DNA of 64,000 nt from Amycolatopsis sp. 2-15 (lineage in GTDB: Bacteria > Actinomycetota > Actinomycetes > Mycobacteriales > Pseudonocardiaceae): assembly GCF_030285625.1 (NCBI RefSeq), contig NZ_CP127294.1, positions 1,746,001 through 1,810,000 of the forward strand, given 5' to 3'. The position numbers and the translations under genes were made by a program. Positions 1-9,506 of this stretch are shown here, one piece after another. The number at the start of each line of letters is the position of its first letter. Positions within the stretch are counted from its first letter, which is position 1. A model generated the notes under the pieces. That model worked only from the letters and a program-made list of their open reading frames with translations. It was not told the origin of the DNA and did not search any database.

Positions 1-1093
1 CCTTCTTCGACGGCGCAGCGGCGCCCACCGTCACCTGTTCGAGCTGCCGCGCGCGCCCGGCGCCGTCGTCGCGGACGAGCACCTCGACCACGTCGCCAGT
101 CTTGCTGTCACCCTTGCGGTGCACGCGGACCTCGGCCCGCGCGCCGGTGCCGGCGTGCTTGAGCGTGTTGGTGAGCGACTCCTGCACGATGCGGTAGATG
201 CCGAGGGAGACGCCGGCGGGCAGGTCGGTGAGGCCTTCACCCACCTCGAGGTCGACGGGCACGCCCGCGCCGCGCATGCGTTCGGCCAGCTCGCCCAGCG
301 CGTTGGCGTCGGGCTGCGGCACGCGGGGCTCGCCGTCGCCGTGGTCGCCGCGCAGCACCTCGAGCAGCCGGCGCAGCTCGCCGAGGGCGCCGCGGCCCGT
401 TTCGGAGATCGTGTGCAGCGCGCGGCCGGCCAGCTCCGGGTTCGTCGGCAACGCGAGCGCCGCGCCGTCGGCCTGCACCACCATCACGCTCACGGAGTGG
501 GCGACCACGTCGTGCAGCTCGCGCGCGATGCGGCCGCGTTCCTCGGCCACGGCGATGCGCGTGGCCTGGTCGCGTTCGGTCTCCAGCAGGTGCAGGCGCG
601 CTTCCACCTCCAGCTGGTACGCGCGCCGCGCCCCCACGAACTCGCCGAGCGTCCAGCACAGCGCGATGCCGAAGGCGGTGAACAGCGCGTTGCCCAGCCA
701 CGGTGTCGACTTGTCGGTGAACACCTCGACCCCGGTCAGCAGCACGAGCGCGCCGACGTAGATCAGTCCCTGCTTGCGGCCGATGTAGACCAGGATCGAG
801 TACAGGCTCATCGCCAGCGCCGCGGCGGAGGAGAAACCGAGCGACAGCGCCCCGTGCGCGATGGCGACGAAGTACACGACATAGGCCGACACCAGCGGTT
901 TCTTCCGCCGGAACACCAGCGGCACCACCATGGCGACGTCGATCGGCAGCGAGATGAACCACGGCGGCGGGTGGTTCTCGGTCCCGACACTGCCGCCGAC
1001 GAACAGCACGAAGTCGATGAACAGCAGGACCACGGCGAGCAGCGTGTCCCCCGCCATGGGGTGGGCACGCATCCAGAGGCTCAGCCGTCGCAC
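1..1093 (-). CDS. Two-component sensor histidine kinase (NarL/DesK type), C-terminal end off the window
   Basis: Membrane sensor kinase that should autophosphorylate a histidine and pass the phosphate to a response regulator, probably the next gene beyond the window edge. Reading from a GTG at 1093, residues about 15-150 hold several hydrophobic helices. A HisKA_3 dimerisation box RELHDVVAHSVSVMVVQA follows with the phospho-acceptor His near residue 194. The HATPase N box (IVQESLTNTLKHAG) lies near residue 305 and a DDGAG G1 box near 345. The reading frame runs off the window after about 364 residues, so the extreme C-terminus is missing. An ATG at 1072 is an alternative start. It is divergent from the dynamin operon. 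The stimulus is unknown. Confidence 0.9.
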   Translation of the reverse strand, partial: MRRLSLWMRAHPMAGDTLLAVVLLFIDFVLFVGGSVGTENHPPPWFISLPIDVAMVVPLVFRRKKPLVSAYVVYFVAIAHGALSLGFSSAAALAMSLYSILVYIGRKQGLIYVGALVLLTGVEVFTDKSTPWLGNALFTAFGIALCWTLGEFVGARRAYQLEVEARLHLLETERDQATRIAVAEERGRIARELHDVVAHSVSVMVVQADGAALALPTNPELAGRALHTISETGRGALGELRRLLEVLRGDHGDGEPRVPQPDANALGELAERMRGAGVPVDLEVGEGLTDLPAGVSLGIYRIVQESLTNTLKHAGTGARAEVRVHRKGDSKTGDVVEVLVRDDGAGRARQLEQVTVGAAAPSKK

Positions 1094-1218
1094 CCGACAA
1101 GATTAGGTCCGCGGCCGGGCAAATCGCGTCATCCTCCGGTAGCACTGTCGGTCGTACTCGCGGTGGTGTGGCATGGCACGATTTCCCGGCGGGACCAGTG
1201 GACGAGAGGGGCGGGGCC

Positions 1219-2754
1219 GTGACGGAGCAGGGGCGCCTCGCGGGCCCGCTGTCGATGTCGGTCGCCAACTTGTGCCACCGGCTCGCCTCGCAGGTCTCGC
1301 CGCGCACGGCCGCCGGGTTCGCCGAAGTGCAGCGCCGGCTCGCAGCGCCGCTGCAGGTGGCCGTGGCCGGGCGGATCAAGTCGGGCAAGTCCACTCTGGT
1401 CAACGCGTTGATCGGCCGCCGGGTCGCGCCCACCGATGTCGGTGAGTGCACGCGCCTGGTCACGCGCTTCCAGTACGGCACGGTCGACCGCGTCGAGGTC
1501 GTGTTCACCGACGGCACCAAGCAGGTGCTGCCGTTCGCCGCCGACGGGTCGATCCCGGCCGAGCTGGGTGTGGACATCAAGAAGGTCTCGCACCTCGAGG
1601 CGTACCTGACCAACGCGGTGCTGCAGGGCATGACCGTGATCGACACCCCGGGGCTGGGCTCGCTCGACGCCGCGTCCGTCTCGCGCACGGAACAGCTGCT
1701 GGGTGCCGCACAGGACGACACCGGTTCGGACAACCTCGACGACACCTCCCGCAACGCCGTCGCCGGCGCGGAAGCCGTGCTCTACGTGGTGACGCAGGGC
1801 GTGCGGGCCGACGACCAGCAGGCGCTCGCCGCGTTCACCGCCGCTACCGCGAGCCGTGAGGCGGGCCCGGTGAACGCGATCGCGGTGCTGAACAAGGCGG
1901 ACACGATCGTCGCGGAGACGGTCGAGGGTTCGGGCGGCGACATCTGGCTGGCGGCGAAGCTGCTGGCGGAAAAGCAGGCGAGCACGCTCAAGCCGCGCGT
2001 CGCCGACGTGCTGCCGGTGATCGGCCTGATCGCCGAGTCCGCCGAGTCGGGCGGCTTCACCTCGGCCGACGCCGACGTGCTGCACCAGCTCGCCGACCTC
2101 GACGACGACGTCCTCGAGACCATGCTGATCTCGGCCGACATCTTCACCAGCTGGGAGTGCGACGTCCCCGCCGGCGTCCGGTTGCGGCTGCTGGAGAAGC
2201 TCGACCTCTACGGCGTCCGCCGCGCCGTCGACGCGATCCGCGCCGAACCGGCCATCACCGCCGGCGCGCTGCGGCGGGTGCTGCTCGACGCGTCGGGCCT
2301 CGACGCGGTGCGCCAGCGCCTGGCCATCGTGTTCGCCGCGCGCGCCGACGGCATCAAGGCCGCCGCGGCGCTCGCGTCAGTGACCGCGCTGGCCCACGCT
2401 TCGGGCGATCCCGGCGAACGCCAGCGCGTGCACGACGCGATCGAAGTCCTGCTCGCCAAACCGGAGGCGCACCAGCTGCGGCTGCTGGAAGCGTTGACGC
2501 TGGTGGCCTCCGGAGCCGTCGACATGCCGGAGGACCTCGCCGAAGAGGTGCTGCGCGTCGGCAGCAACGCCGACCTCGGTGCGCAGCTCGGCCTCCCCGG
2601 TGCCGCCCGGCCGGAACTGGCCGCCCACGCCCTCGAACGCGCGGGCTGGTGGCGCTCCTTTGCCTCATTCGGCGCAACGCCGGCGCAGAGCCGCGTGGCG
2701 CACGTGGTCCACCGGGCCTATTTCCTGATCTGGCAACAGATCCGCATGCCCTAG
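1219..2754 (+). CDS. Dynamin-like GTPase (IniC-like), 511 aa
   Basis: Large GTPase of the bacterial dynamin family, which binds and remodels membranes. The P-loop GRIKSGKST is at residues 51-59, the switch motif DTPGLGS near 140 and the base-recognition motif NKAD near 215. No membrane helix is obvious. The length resembles mycobacterial IniC (about 490 aa), and a second longer dynamin lies three genes downstream, as in the iniA/iniC pair. The start is taken as the GTG at 1219 behind the purine-rich GAGAGGGGCGGGG; an ATG at 1168 would add 17 residues without a good ribosome binding site. First gene of a same-strand group with 2757, 3525 and 3944. Assignment to the dynamin family is firm; the IniC comparison is by length and context only. 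Confidence 0.82.
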   Translation: MTEQGRLAGPLSMSVANLCHRLASQVSPRTAAGFAEVQRRLAAPLQVAVAGRIKSGKSTLVNALIGRRVAPTDVGECTRLVTRFQYGTVDRVEVVFTDGTKQVLPFAADGSIPAELGVDIKKVSHLEAYLTNAVLQGMTVIDTPGLGSLDAASVSRTEQLLGAAQDDTGSDNLDDTSRNAVAGAEAVLYVVTQGVRADDQQALAAFTAATASREAGPVNAIAVLNKADTIVAETVEGSGGDIWLAAKLLAEKQASTLKPRVADVLPVIGLIAESAESGGFTSADADVLHQLADLDDDVLETMLISADIFTSWECDVPAGVRLRLLEKLDLYGVRRAVDAIRAEPAITAGALRRVLLDASGLDAVRQRLAIVFAARADGIKAAAALASVTALAHASGDPGERQRVHDAIEVLLAKPEAHQLRLLEALTLVASGAVDMPEDLAEEVLRVGSNADLGAQLGLPGAARPELAAHALERAGWWRSFASFGATPAQSRVAHVVHRAYFLIWQQIRMP

Positions 2755-2756
2755 GA

Positions 2757-3413
2757 ATGTCGGCGTTCACGCGTAGGGTGGATTTCGTGCGGCTGGAGAA
2801 CACCACCTCGTGGCGGGCGTCCTGGGGGAGCGAGCAGGAGATCGACATCGCTCTGTACCTCCGGGACGTGCTCGCGTTGTCCGTCGCCGAGGGCCAGCTC
2901 CTGCCGCCGGTGGAGCCCGCCGTGCCGGTGCGCGTGCCGCCGGCCATCGACCGCGCCGCCGTGCAGGCCCAGTGGGCGGACTGGTGGACCGATCTGCTGG
3001 AGTTCATCCGCGTTCGCGGCGAGTCGGGTTCGCGGAAGCCGCGCAGCCGCTTCGGCCGGCCCGCTCCCGGCGACGGCTCGGCCATCGACCTGGCCATCCA
3101 GCACTTCACACCCGCCGCCGCGCGCCACTTCACCGAGGCCCGGCGGCCCGCGCTGCACGCCGCGTTGGGGGCCGCGGGGTTCTACCGGCGCCAGATCGTG
3201 GCGGGCGACCGGCTGGGGCAGCTCGTCCGCGAGACCGAGGTCGACCTGGGCCGGCGAGCGCGGCCTTTTCGGCTGTCGGTCATCGAGATCTCCGTGGCGG
3301 GCCGCGTGTGGCTCCGGACGGCCGAGGACCAGATCCTCGTGTCGTCGCGCTTCGCCGAAGACGTGCCTTCGCTGGAGCAGGCGATGCGCTCGGTGATCCG
3401 CGACCTCGCCTGA
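2757..3413 (+). CDS. Conserved hypothetical protein of the dynamin cluster, 218 aa
   Basis: I do not recognise a family. The protein is soluble, without signal peptide or membrane helix, rich in Arg and Ala, and has a Trp-rich stretch (QAQWADWWTDLLEFI) near residue 80. It starts two bases after the stop of the upstream dynamin gene, so translation is probably coupled. A GTG at 2787 behind GTAGGGTGG is an equally good start and would shorten the protein by 10 residues. Its position between two dynamin GTPases suggests a partner or regulator of them; this is inference from context. Confidence 0.65.
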   Translation: MSAFTRRVDFVRLENTTSWRASWGSEQEIDIALYLRDVLALSVAEGQLLPPVEPAVPVRVPPAIDRAAVQAQWADWWTDLLEFIRVRGESGSRKPRSRFGRPAPGDGSAIDLAIQHFTPAAARHFTEARRPALHAALGAAGFYRRQIVAGDRLGQLVRETEVDLGRRARPFRLSVIEISVAGRVWLRTAEDQILVSSRFAEDVPSLEQAMRSVIRDLA

Positions 3414-3419
3414 CGGCGT

Positions 3420-3435
3420 GCGCAAGCGTTTGCGC
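3420..3435. promoter_or_regulatory. Candidate LacI-type operator
   Basis: Inverted repeat GCGCAA-GCGT-TTGCGC seven bases after the stop of the upstream gene and about 90 bases before the GrpE-like gene. It resembles LacI/GalR-family operators (GCAAnCGnTTGC). It may mark a promoter for the GrpE-dynamin pair. No LacI gene is in the window. Confidence 0.35.
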
Positions 3436-3524
3436 TCCCGGATTCGCGCCCGAGGAGCGAAGATCTGCTCCAGACTGGTGGGATCCCGGCGGGCCGAACG
3501 GGTGGTCCGCGGGTCGAGCTGGGG

Positions 3525-3947
3525 GTGAGGGGTGTGGCCTGGTTCCGCGACCGCGGCACGGAACCCGCCGACGGTGAGCTCGGAACCACCACCGACACGT
3601 CCGCGTCGAACACGGATGTGGACGTCGTAGCTGCCCCCGGTGATCTCGAACGCGCGCTGGCCGATCGTCAGGCGCTCATCCAGCTCTGCCTCTACGCGCT
3701 CGACCGCGCCCGCAGCGGCGGCGTGGTCCAGCGGCTCGAACACGGCCTTGCCGACATCGGTGTCACCGCGCTGCGCCCCGACGGCGAGCGCTTCGACCCC
3801 TCGTGCCACGAGGCCGGCGGCGCGATCCCCACCGACGACCCGGCGCTCGACGGCGTGGTCGCCGAGACCGAGGTGATCGGGTTCGCCGAGGGCGAGCGGC
3901 TGCTGCGCGCGCCCGTCGTCACCGTCTACGCGAAGCGAGCCCAGTGA
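3525..3947 (+). CDS. GrpE-like nucleotide exchange factor, short form, 140 aa
   Basis: GrpE proteins release ADP from Hsp70 chaperones. The C-terminal half matches the GrpE beta domain, with the hallmark ALRPDGERFDPSCHEA near residues 80-95 and a closing VVTVYAK strand. The N-terminal part is short and lacks the long paired helix of housekeeping GrpE (about 190-220 aa). It is therefore a divergent paralogue, probably serving a specialised Hsp70 that is not visible here. The start may be GTG 3525 or the in-frame GTG 3534. Its stop overlaps the next gene's start by four bases (GTGA), so it is translationally coupled to the dynamin gene, suggesting a chaperone link to membrane remodelling. Confidence 0.72.
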   Translation: MRGVAWFRDRGTEPADGELGTTTDTSASNTDVDVVAAPGDLERALADRQALIQLCLYALDRARSGGVVQRLEHGLADIGVTALRPDGERFDPSCHEAGGAIPTDDPALDGVVAETEVIGFAEGERLLRAPVVTVYAKRAQ

Positions 3948-5770
3948 CCTCTCCCAGCCTTCCCGCCCAGGTCCAGGCCGCGCGTGAGCAGCTGCTCGCC
4001 GTGGTCCGCGACGCCGACCCGCAGGCCGCCAAGTGGGTGGACGACGTGCGGCGGGCGCGCGCGGCGAAACCGTCGGTCGTGGTCGTCGGCGAGACCAACC
4101 GGGGCAAGAGCACCCTGGTCAACGCGCTGCTCGCGACCCCGGGACTGTCCCCTGTGGACGCCGACGTCGCCACGGCCACGTACCTCGTCTTCGAGCACGC
4201 GCAGCAGTGGGGCGCGCAGGCCTGTTACCCCGGGCAGCTCGCGCCTGTGCCGATCCAGCTGGGCGAGCTGGTCAACTGGGTCTCGGCCGCCCACGAGCTG
4301 CCGCCCGGCCAGATCCCGCCGCGCTACGTCGAGGTCTCCGGCCCGGTGCCGCTGCTGGAGCGCGTGACGCTCGTCGACACCCCGGGCGTCGGCGGCCTCG
4401 ACTCGCTGCACGGCGAACTGGCCCGCGAGGCGGCGGCGAGCGCGACGGCGCTGGTGTTCGTGCTCGACGCGTCGGCACCGTTCACCTCCACCGAGCTGCA
4501 GTTCCTCCGCGACGTGGCCGACCGCGTCGAAACGGTGCTCTTCGTGCTGGCCAAGACCGACGCGTACCGCGGCTGGCGCGAGATCCTCGAGGCCGACCGC
4601 CAGCTGCTGGCTCAGCACGCGCCGCGCTTCGCCGATGCCGTGTTCCACCCCGTCTCGGCCCGCGTGTTCGAGACGGCCGCGAAAGCGCCGAACGAGCAGG
4701 TCGCGGCCATGCTGCGCGAGAAGTCGGGCATCGCGGCCGTGCAGGTCGCGCTGCAGGAAATGCTCGTCGGCCGCTCGATGATGCTGGCCGAGGCCAACAC
4801 CCTGCGCGCGTTGTCGAGCGCGCTGGCCGGGATCAAGGCGAAACTGCAGGCCGAGAGCCGGGCGCTCTCGGCGGGTGAGGCCGAGGCGGAACAGCTGCGC
4901 GAACGCCGGGACCACCTGCAGGCCGAACGCCGTTCGTCCACCCGCGGCTGGCAGCTCAAGCTGCGCGGCGAGATCCAGCGCACCCGCGTGGAGGTCGGCC
5001 ACGAGAGCAGCCGCGAAATGCGCGACGCCCAGACCCACTTCCGCCAGCGCATCGACTCGGCGAAGCGAGACGAGCTGGCCGCGCTGCCGCAGCAGGTGGA
5101 CCTCGCGTTGCAGACGACGTCGCAGCGGGTCTCGATGCTGCTTTCGCAACGGCTGAACCACGTGACCAACGTGGCGCTGTCCGAGCTGTTCTCCCCCGAG
5201 GAGCTCGACGTGATCCGCGCGCAGTTCGCGCGGGCCGGCGGGCCGCCCGTGGTGCTGCGGCCGCCGGACAAGAAGCCGCCGACGGCCGAGGACAAGCTGC
5301 TGGTGTTCATGGGCATCTCGGGTGGGGTCGGCGCGGGCAAGATCGCCGCGTTGCCGCTGGCCGGCGTCGCGATCCTGAACCCGGTGGTGCTGCCGGCCAC
5401 GATCATCATCGGCCTCGGCGCCGGCTGGTGGATGGCCCGCACGCGCAAGCACGCCGCCGACAAGCAGCACATGAAGCAGTGGCTGGTCGAGGCCATCGCC
5501 GACGCGCGCTCCACGCTCGACCAGCTCGTGGCCGAGCAGCTCATCGAAGCCGAGCAGCAGCTGTCGATGGCGCTCGACGAGGCGCTGAGCCGCCGCATCG
5601 AGGCGATCGAAGCCGAGCTCAAGGACGTGGACCGCACGATCAAGATGGGCGCGCAGGAGCGGGCGAAGAACATCGCGATCGTTTCGAAGCGCCTGAAGGA
5701 GGCCACCGACGGCCACGCGAGGGCGGAATCGCTGCTCGGGCGCATCCGAACGCTGCGTGACCGGGGTTGA
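3944..5770 (+). CDS. Dynamin-like GTPase with C-terminal membrane insertion (IniA-like), 608 aa
   Basis: Second bacterial dynamin of the cluster. The P-loop GETNRGKST lies at residues 49-57, DTPGVGG near 146 and AKTD near 204. Long alpha-helical segments with coiled-coil character (about 270-400 and 520-600) flank a strongly hydrophobic paddle at about 466-497 (LPLAGVAILNPVVLPATIII), expected to insert in the membrane. Length and layout resemble mycobacterial IniA (about 640 aa). The GTG start at 3944 overlaps the GrpE-like stop as GTGA. The role is probably envelope membrane repair or stress tolerance, by analogy with IniA; this is not shown by the sequence itself. Confidence 0.82.
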   Translation: MTSPSLPAQVQAAREQLLAVVRDADPQAAKWVDDVRRARAAKPSVVVVGETNRGKSTLVNALLATPGLSPVDADVATATYLVFEHAQQWGAQACYPGQLAPVPIQLGELVNWVSAAHELPPGQIPPRYVEVSGPVPLLERVTLVDTPGVGGLDSLHGELAREAAASATALVFVLDASAPFTSTELQFLRDVADRVETVLFVLAKTDAYRGWREILEADRQLLAQHAPRFADAVFHPVSARVFETAAKAPNEQVAAMLREKSGIAAVQVALQEMLVGRSMMLAEANTLRALSSALAGIKAKLQAESRALSAGEAEAEQLRERRDHLQAERRSSTRGWQLKLRGEIQRTRVEVGHESSREMRDAQTHFRQRIDSAKRDELAALPQQVDLALQTTSQRVSMLLSQRLNHVTNVALSELFSPEELDVIRAQFARAGGPPVVLRPPDKKPPTAEDKLLVFMGISGGVGAGKIAALPLAGVAILNPVVLPATIIIGLGAGWWMARTRKHAADKQHMKQWLVEAIADARSTLDQLVAEQLIEAEQQLSMALDEALSRRIEAIEAELKDVDRTIKMGAQERAKNIAIVSKRLKEATDGHARAESLLGRIRTLRDRG

Positions 5771-5869
5771 TCAGCTTGTGGACCGGAACCGAACCGGCCT
5801 AACGTGAGTCCTACCGATCGACAGCAGAACGCAGCCGGCGAGACCCGGTCCTAAAAGGGGGCTTTTCCC

Positions 5870-6565
5870 ATGTGGGTCGACGAGAGTGGCGGCACCGACA
5901 CCGACGCCAGCGGACCCGAGGCCATGACGGTCCACGTCGAAGGCCAGGACTACCAGGCGGAGGTCAACTACGACGTCGACTCCGACGGCGTGAACGACAC
6001 CGCCATCGTGGAGCACGACGACGGCTCAGCGCAGGCGTTCATCGACTCGGACGGCGACGGCGTCGCCGACCAGTACGCCGTGCTGGACAGCTCCGGCCAC
6101 GTCGTGGACCAGGCGGTTTACGACGAATCGAGCGGCTCGTGGGTCCAGTCCGGCGGTGCTGAGCACCCGGGCGGCACCGACACCCACTCGCAGGACGACT
6201 CCACGACCGGCCACATTCACGCCGACCTGCCCGACGGCGAGGTCGACGCCGGCGTCGCCACGATCGACACCGACCACGACGGCCACAACGACACCGCCAT
6301 CGTCGAGACCAAGGACGGCGGCACGATGGCGTTCACCGACACCGATGGCGACGGCGAGGCCGACGTCGCGGTGGAGATCGGCGCCGACGGCAGCACCACC
6401 ACCTACGAGCACACCGGCGCCGGCCAGTGGACCGAGGCCGAAAGCGCCGGCGTCCGCGCGGCCGATCCGGCGAGCGACTCGATCTGGGGCGGCGACGGCA
6501 CGCAGCTGCTTTCGGGTGTCGCGAAGATCGATTCGGGAACCGGACAATGGATCAGCCCCAACTGA
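5870..6565 (+). CDS. Acidic DxDxDG-repeat protein (DUF6802-like), 231 aa
   Basis: Very acidic protein built of repeats carrying calcium-loop-like motifs: DVDSDGVND, DSDGDGVAD, DTDHDGHND and DTDGDGEAD at about residues 35, 59, 139 and 161. Such loops resemble EF-hand or thrombospondin type-3 calcium sites. There is no signal peptide or membrane helix. Two halves of about 100 residues are similar, suggesting an internal duplication. The ATG start follows AAAAGGGGG. A strong hairpin terminator follows the gene. It may be the last gene of the dynamin cluster, although a 99-bp gap allows its own promoter. Function unknown; calcium binding is inferred. Confidence 0.72.
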   Translation: MWVDESGGTDTDASGPEAMTVHVEGQDYQAEVNYDVDSDGVNDTAIVEHDDGSAQAFIDSDGDGVADQYAVLDSSGHVVDQAVYDESSGSWVQSGGAEHPGGTDTHSQDDSTTGHIHADLPDGEVDAGVATIDTDHDGHNDTAIVETKDGGTMAFTDTDGDGEADVAVEIGADGSTTTYEHTGAGQWTEAESAGVRAADPASDSIWGGDGTQLLSGVAKIDSGTGQWISPN

Positions 6566-6584
6566 CCCATTTGTAACTCACGTC

Positions 6585-6616
6585 ACAACGGGCCCGGCAC
6601 TCGCCGGGCCCGTTGT
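6585..6616 (+). terminator. Strong hairpin terminator
   Basis: A perfect 14-bp stem (ACAACGGGCCCGGC, loop ACTC, reverse complement) ends 51 bases after the DxDxDG-repeat gene and closes the dynamin cluster. Only a short T-rich stretch follows. Confidence 0.8.
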
Positions 6617-6795
6617 CGTTTCCGGACGCGGTGACCTTCGCCCGAATTGGGCACCCCGCATCGAAAGGATTTCCGGCGCTGGACCAATCCGGTGACAACT
6701 GAATCGATTCCCTTATCGTTCTTGTGAGAGAACCGACAGGTCAGCTCTCGGTTACCTGCCGGTCATCCGGCTACAGTCGAGGAATCCCAAAAACC

Positions 6796-6822
6796 CGCAC
6801 ACCGGCTCACCCCCGGTGTGCG
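6796..6822. promoter_or_regulatory. Leader hairpin upstream of pckG
   Basis: A perfect 10-bp inverted repeat (CGCACACCGG, 7-base loop, reverse complement) lies about 90 bases before the pckG start, in the 295-bp gap 6617-6911. It could be an operator or an mRNA leader structure. Nothing else is recognisable in that gap. Confidence 0.4.
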
Positions 6823-6911
6823 AAGCCATTCGGTCGCCGGCAACGAGGCCCGCACCCGGACACCGCGGTCCGGCGTGTGGGCTTATTTGTCGTCGGAAGT
6901 CAGGAGTAGAG

Positions 6912-8732
6912 ATGACCGCAGTCGCCATCCCCGGACTGGACAATGCGCCGACGACGCACAGTGGCGTGCTGTCCTGGGTCCGGGAGGTCGCCGAGCTGAC
7001 CACCCCGGACCGCGTGGTGTGGGTCGACGGGTCCGACGAAGAGGCCGCGAAGATCAACGACGAGCTGGTCGAGGCCGGGACCTTCGTGAAGCTGAAGGCC
7101 AAGCCGAACTCCTACTGGGCCACTTCCGACCCGGGCGACGTCGCTCGTGTCGAGGATCGGACCTTCATCTGCTCGCAGCGTGAGGAGGACGCCGGCCCCA
7201 CGAACCACTGGGTCGCGCCCGCCGAGATGAAGGCCACGATGACCGAGCTGTACCGCGGGTGCATGCGGGGCCGCACGATGTACGTCATCCCGTTCTGCAT
7301 GGGTCCGCTCTCCGACGAGAACCCCAAGCTGGGTCTGGAAATCACCGACTTCGCCTACGTCGTGGCATCGATGCGCGTGATGACCCGCGCGGGCAAGGCG
7401 GCGCTGGACAAGTTCATCAACCCCGACGGCACCGAGCGCGACTTCGTGCCGGCGCTGCACTCCGTGGGCGCGCCGCTCGAGCCGGGCCAGCAGGACGTCG
7501 CCTGGCCCTGCAACGACACCAAGTACATCTCGCACTTCCCCGAGGAGCGCGCGATCTGGAGCTACGGCTCGGGTTACGGCGGCAACTCCTTGCTGGGCAA
7601 GAAGTGCTACTCGCTGCGCATCGCCTCGGTCATGGCGCGCGACGAGGGCTGGCTCGCCGAGCACATGCTGATCCTCAAGCTGATCTCGCCGGAGGACAAG
7701 GTCCACTACGTCGCGGCGGCGTTCCCGAGCGCCTGCGGCAAGACCAACCTCGCGATGCTGCAGCCGACCATCCCGGGCTGGCGCGCCGAGACCCTCGGCG
7801 ACGACATCGCGTGGATGCGCTTCGGTGAAGACGGCCGTCTCTACGCCGTGAACCCGGAGTTCGGCTTCTTCGGCGTCGCGCCGGGCACCGACTGGCACAC
7901 CAACCCGAACGCCATGCGCACCATCGAGAAGGGCAACACGGTCTTCACGAACGTCGCCCTGACCGACGACGGTGACATCTGGTGGGAGGGCATGGAGAAC
8001 ACGCCCGAGCACGCCACGTCGTGGAAGCACCAGGACTGGACGCCGGCGTCCGAGGAGAAGGCCGCGCACCCGAACTCGCGCTACTGCACGCCGATGTCGC
8101 AGTGCCCGATCCTCGCGCCGGAGTGGGACGACCCGCAGGGCGTGCCGATCTCGGCCATCCTGTTCGGCGGCCGTCGCAAGACCACGGTGCCGCTGGTGAA
8201 CGAGGCTCGCGACTGGCAGCACGGCGTGTTCATGGGCGCCACGATGTCGTCGGAGACCACGGCGGCCGCGGCCGGCGCGGTGGGCAACGTGCGCCGCGAC
8301 CCGATGGCGATGCTGCCGTTCCTCGGCTACCACGCGGGTGACTACTTCAAGCACTGGCTGACGCTGGGCAAGAACGCCGACGCCAACAAGCTGCCGAAGA
8401 TCTTCTACGTCAACTGGTTCCGCCGCGGCGACGACGGCCGTTTCCTGTGGCCGGGCTTCGGCGAGAACTCGCGCGTGCTCAAGTGGGTGCTCGAGCGCGT
8501 CGAGGGCAAGGGCAACGCCGTGGAGACGCCGATCGGCTTCGTGCCGCGCGCCGAGGACCTCGACACCGAGGGCCTCACCGAGCCGGCTGCCGACATCGAG
8601 GCCGCGCTGGCTGTGGACCCCGAGGAGTGGCGCGCGGAGCTGCCGCTGATCGAGGAGTGGTTCGAGAAGATCGGCGAGGTCCCCACCTCGCTGCGTGACG
8701 AGCTCGACGCGCTGGCCCAGCGCCTCAGCTGA
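6912..8732 (+). CDS. pckG: Phosphoenolpyruvate carboxykinase (GTP), 606 aa
   Basis: Catalyses oxaloacetate + GTP to phosphoenolpyruvate + GDP + CO2, the entry step of gluconeogenesis, in the cytosol. Length (606) and motifs are those of the GTP-dependent class: the phosphate loop [12 protein letters not shown] around residues 271-282 with the class-specific active-site Cys, the substrate-binding region [12 protein letters not shown] near 220, and the conserved GDDIAWM and [15 protein letters not shown] segments. The ATG start follows AGGAG at 6902. It is a single-gene unit, with its own 295-bp leader and a very strong terminator directly downstream. No truncation or odd residue seen. Confidence 0.98.
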   Translation: MTAVAIPGLDNAPTTHSGVLSWVREVAELTTPDRVVWVDGSDEEAAKINDELVEAGTFVKLKAKPNSYWATSDPGDVARVEDRTFICSQREEDAGPTNHWVAPAEMKATMTELYRGCMRGRTMYVIPFCMGPLSDENPKLGLEITDFAYVVASMRVMTRAGKAALDKFINPDGTERDFVPALHSVGAPLEPGQQDVAWPCNDTKYISHFPEERAIWSYGSGYGGNSLLGKKCYSLRIASVMARDEGWLAEHMLILKLISPEDKVHYVAAAFPSACGKTNLAMLQPTIPGWRAETLGDDIAWMRFGEDGRLYAVNPEFGFFGVAPGTDWHTNPNAMRTIEKGNTVFTNVALTDDGDIWWEGMENTPEHATSWKHQDWTPASEEKAAHPNSRYCTPMSQCPILAPEWDDPQGVPISAILFGGRRKTTVPLVNEARDWQHGVFMGATMSSETTAAAAGAVGNVRRDPMAMLPFLGYHAGDYFKHWLTLGKNADANKLPKIFYVNWFRRGDDGRFLWPGFGENSRVLKWVLERVEGKGNAVETPIGFVPRAEDLDTEGLTEPAADIEAALAVDPEEWRAELPLIEEWFEKIGEVPTSLRDELDALAQRLS

Positions 8733-8741
8733 CGTTCTGTC

Positions 8742-8784
8742 CGAAGGGGACGTTCGCACCGTTGTGGTGCGAACGTCCCCTTCG
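8742..8784 (+). terminator. Strong terminator of pckG
   Basis: A perfect 19-bp stem (left arm 8742-8760, loop GTTGT, right arm 8766-8784) starts nine bases after the pckG stop. Confidence 0.88.
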
Positions 8785-8853
8785 TGCTGCGGTGGCCCCA
8801 AGATCGTCGGGGGTGCCCGGTAGCGTGAGCCGCATGCAAGCCTTCGCGCAACG

Positions 8854-9474
8854 GTGGTCCCGCCGATGATCATCGACGCCCGCGGCCTCGGCGTGAAGGC
8901 CGGCGACCTGTGGCTGCTCGACGACCTGGACTTCTCCGTCGACCCCGGTGAGTGCGCCGTGCTCGTCGGCCCCAACGGCGTCGGCAAGTCCACCCTGCTC
9001 CGCTGTCTGTACGGCATGCAGGAACCCCAGCGCGGCCGCGTCCACATCGACGGCGAGAAGCCCGACGAACGCAGCGTCGCCTTCCGCCGCAAGGTCTCCG
9101 TGCTGTTCGACGACTCCGACTTCTTCGCGGAGCTCACGCCGATGCAGCACCTGGAACTCCTGGCCGGCTCCTTCGGTGTCGATCTGGGCGACTTCGACGC
9201 ACTGCTCGCCGACGCCGGCCTCGCCGACCGCGCGCGCGTCACCGCCGGCCACTTCTCCGCCGGCCAGCGCCGCCGCCTCCTGCTCCTCGGCGTCACGGCC
9301 CGCCCGCACAAGGTCCTGCTCCTCGACGAACCCGAACGTGCCCTCGACACCGCGGGCAAGGACTGGCTCGTGGACCTCATCAAACGCTCCACCTCCTCCG
9401 GCGCCGCCGTCGTGGTCGCCACCCACCACCAACCCCTCCTCGACGCGGCCGACAGCGTCCTCGAACTGTGGTGA
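8854..9474 (+). CDS. ABC transporter ATP-binding protein, module A, 206 aa
   Basis: Small ABC ATPase. Walker A GPNGVGKST is near residue 40, the signature FSAGQRRRLLLL near 135 and Walker B VLLLDEPERALD near 155, followed by the switch His region (ATHHQP). It pairs with the permease at 9905 and is paralogous to the ATPase at 38089, sharing the unusual signature SAGQRRRLLL and DEPERALD. The start is GTG 8854 or, equally, ATG 8866; neither has a clear ribosome binding site. Its last codons (AADSVLELW) recur, altered, in the downstream repeats. Substrate unknown. Confidence 0.88.
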   Translation: MVPPMIIDARGLGVKAGDLWLLDDLDFSVDPGECAVLVGPNGVGKSTLLRCLYGMQEPQRGRVHIDGEKPDERSVAFRRKVSVLFDDSDFFAELTPMQHLELLAGSFGVDLGDFDALLADAGLADRARVTAGHFSAGQRRRLLLLGVTARPHKVLLLDEPERALDTAGKDWLVDLIKRSTSSGAAVVVATHHQPLLDAADSVLELW

Positions 9475-9506
9475 CCCAGTCCCTCTGGCACGCGGCCTCG
9501 CGCCTC

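Noticed and set aside
119..1222. Long plus-strand open frame opposite the histidine kinase
   Set aside because: His/Arg-rich shadow of the kinase coding strand with no recognisable domain.
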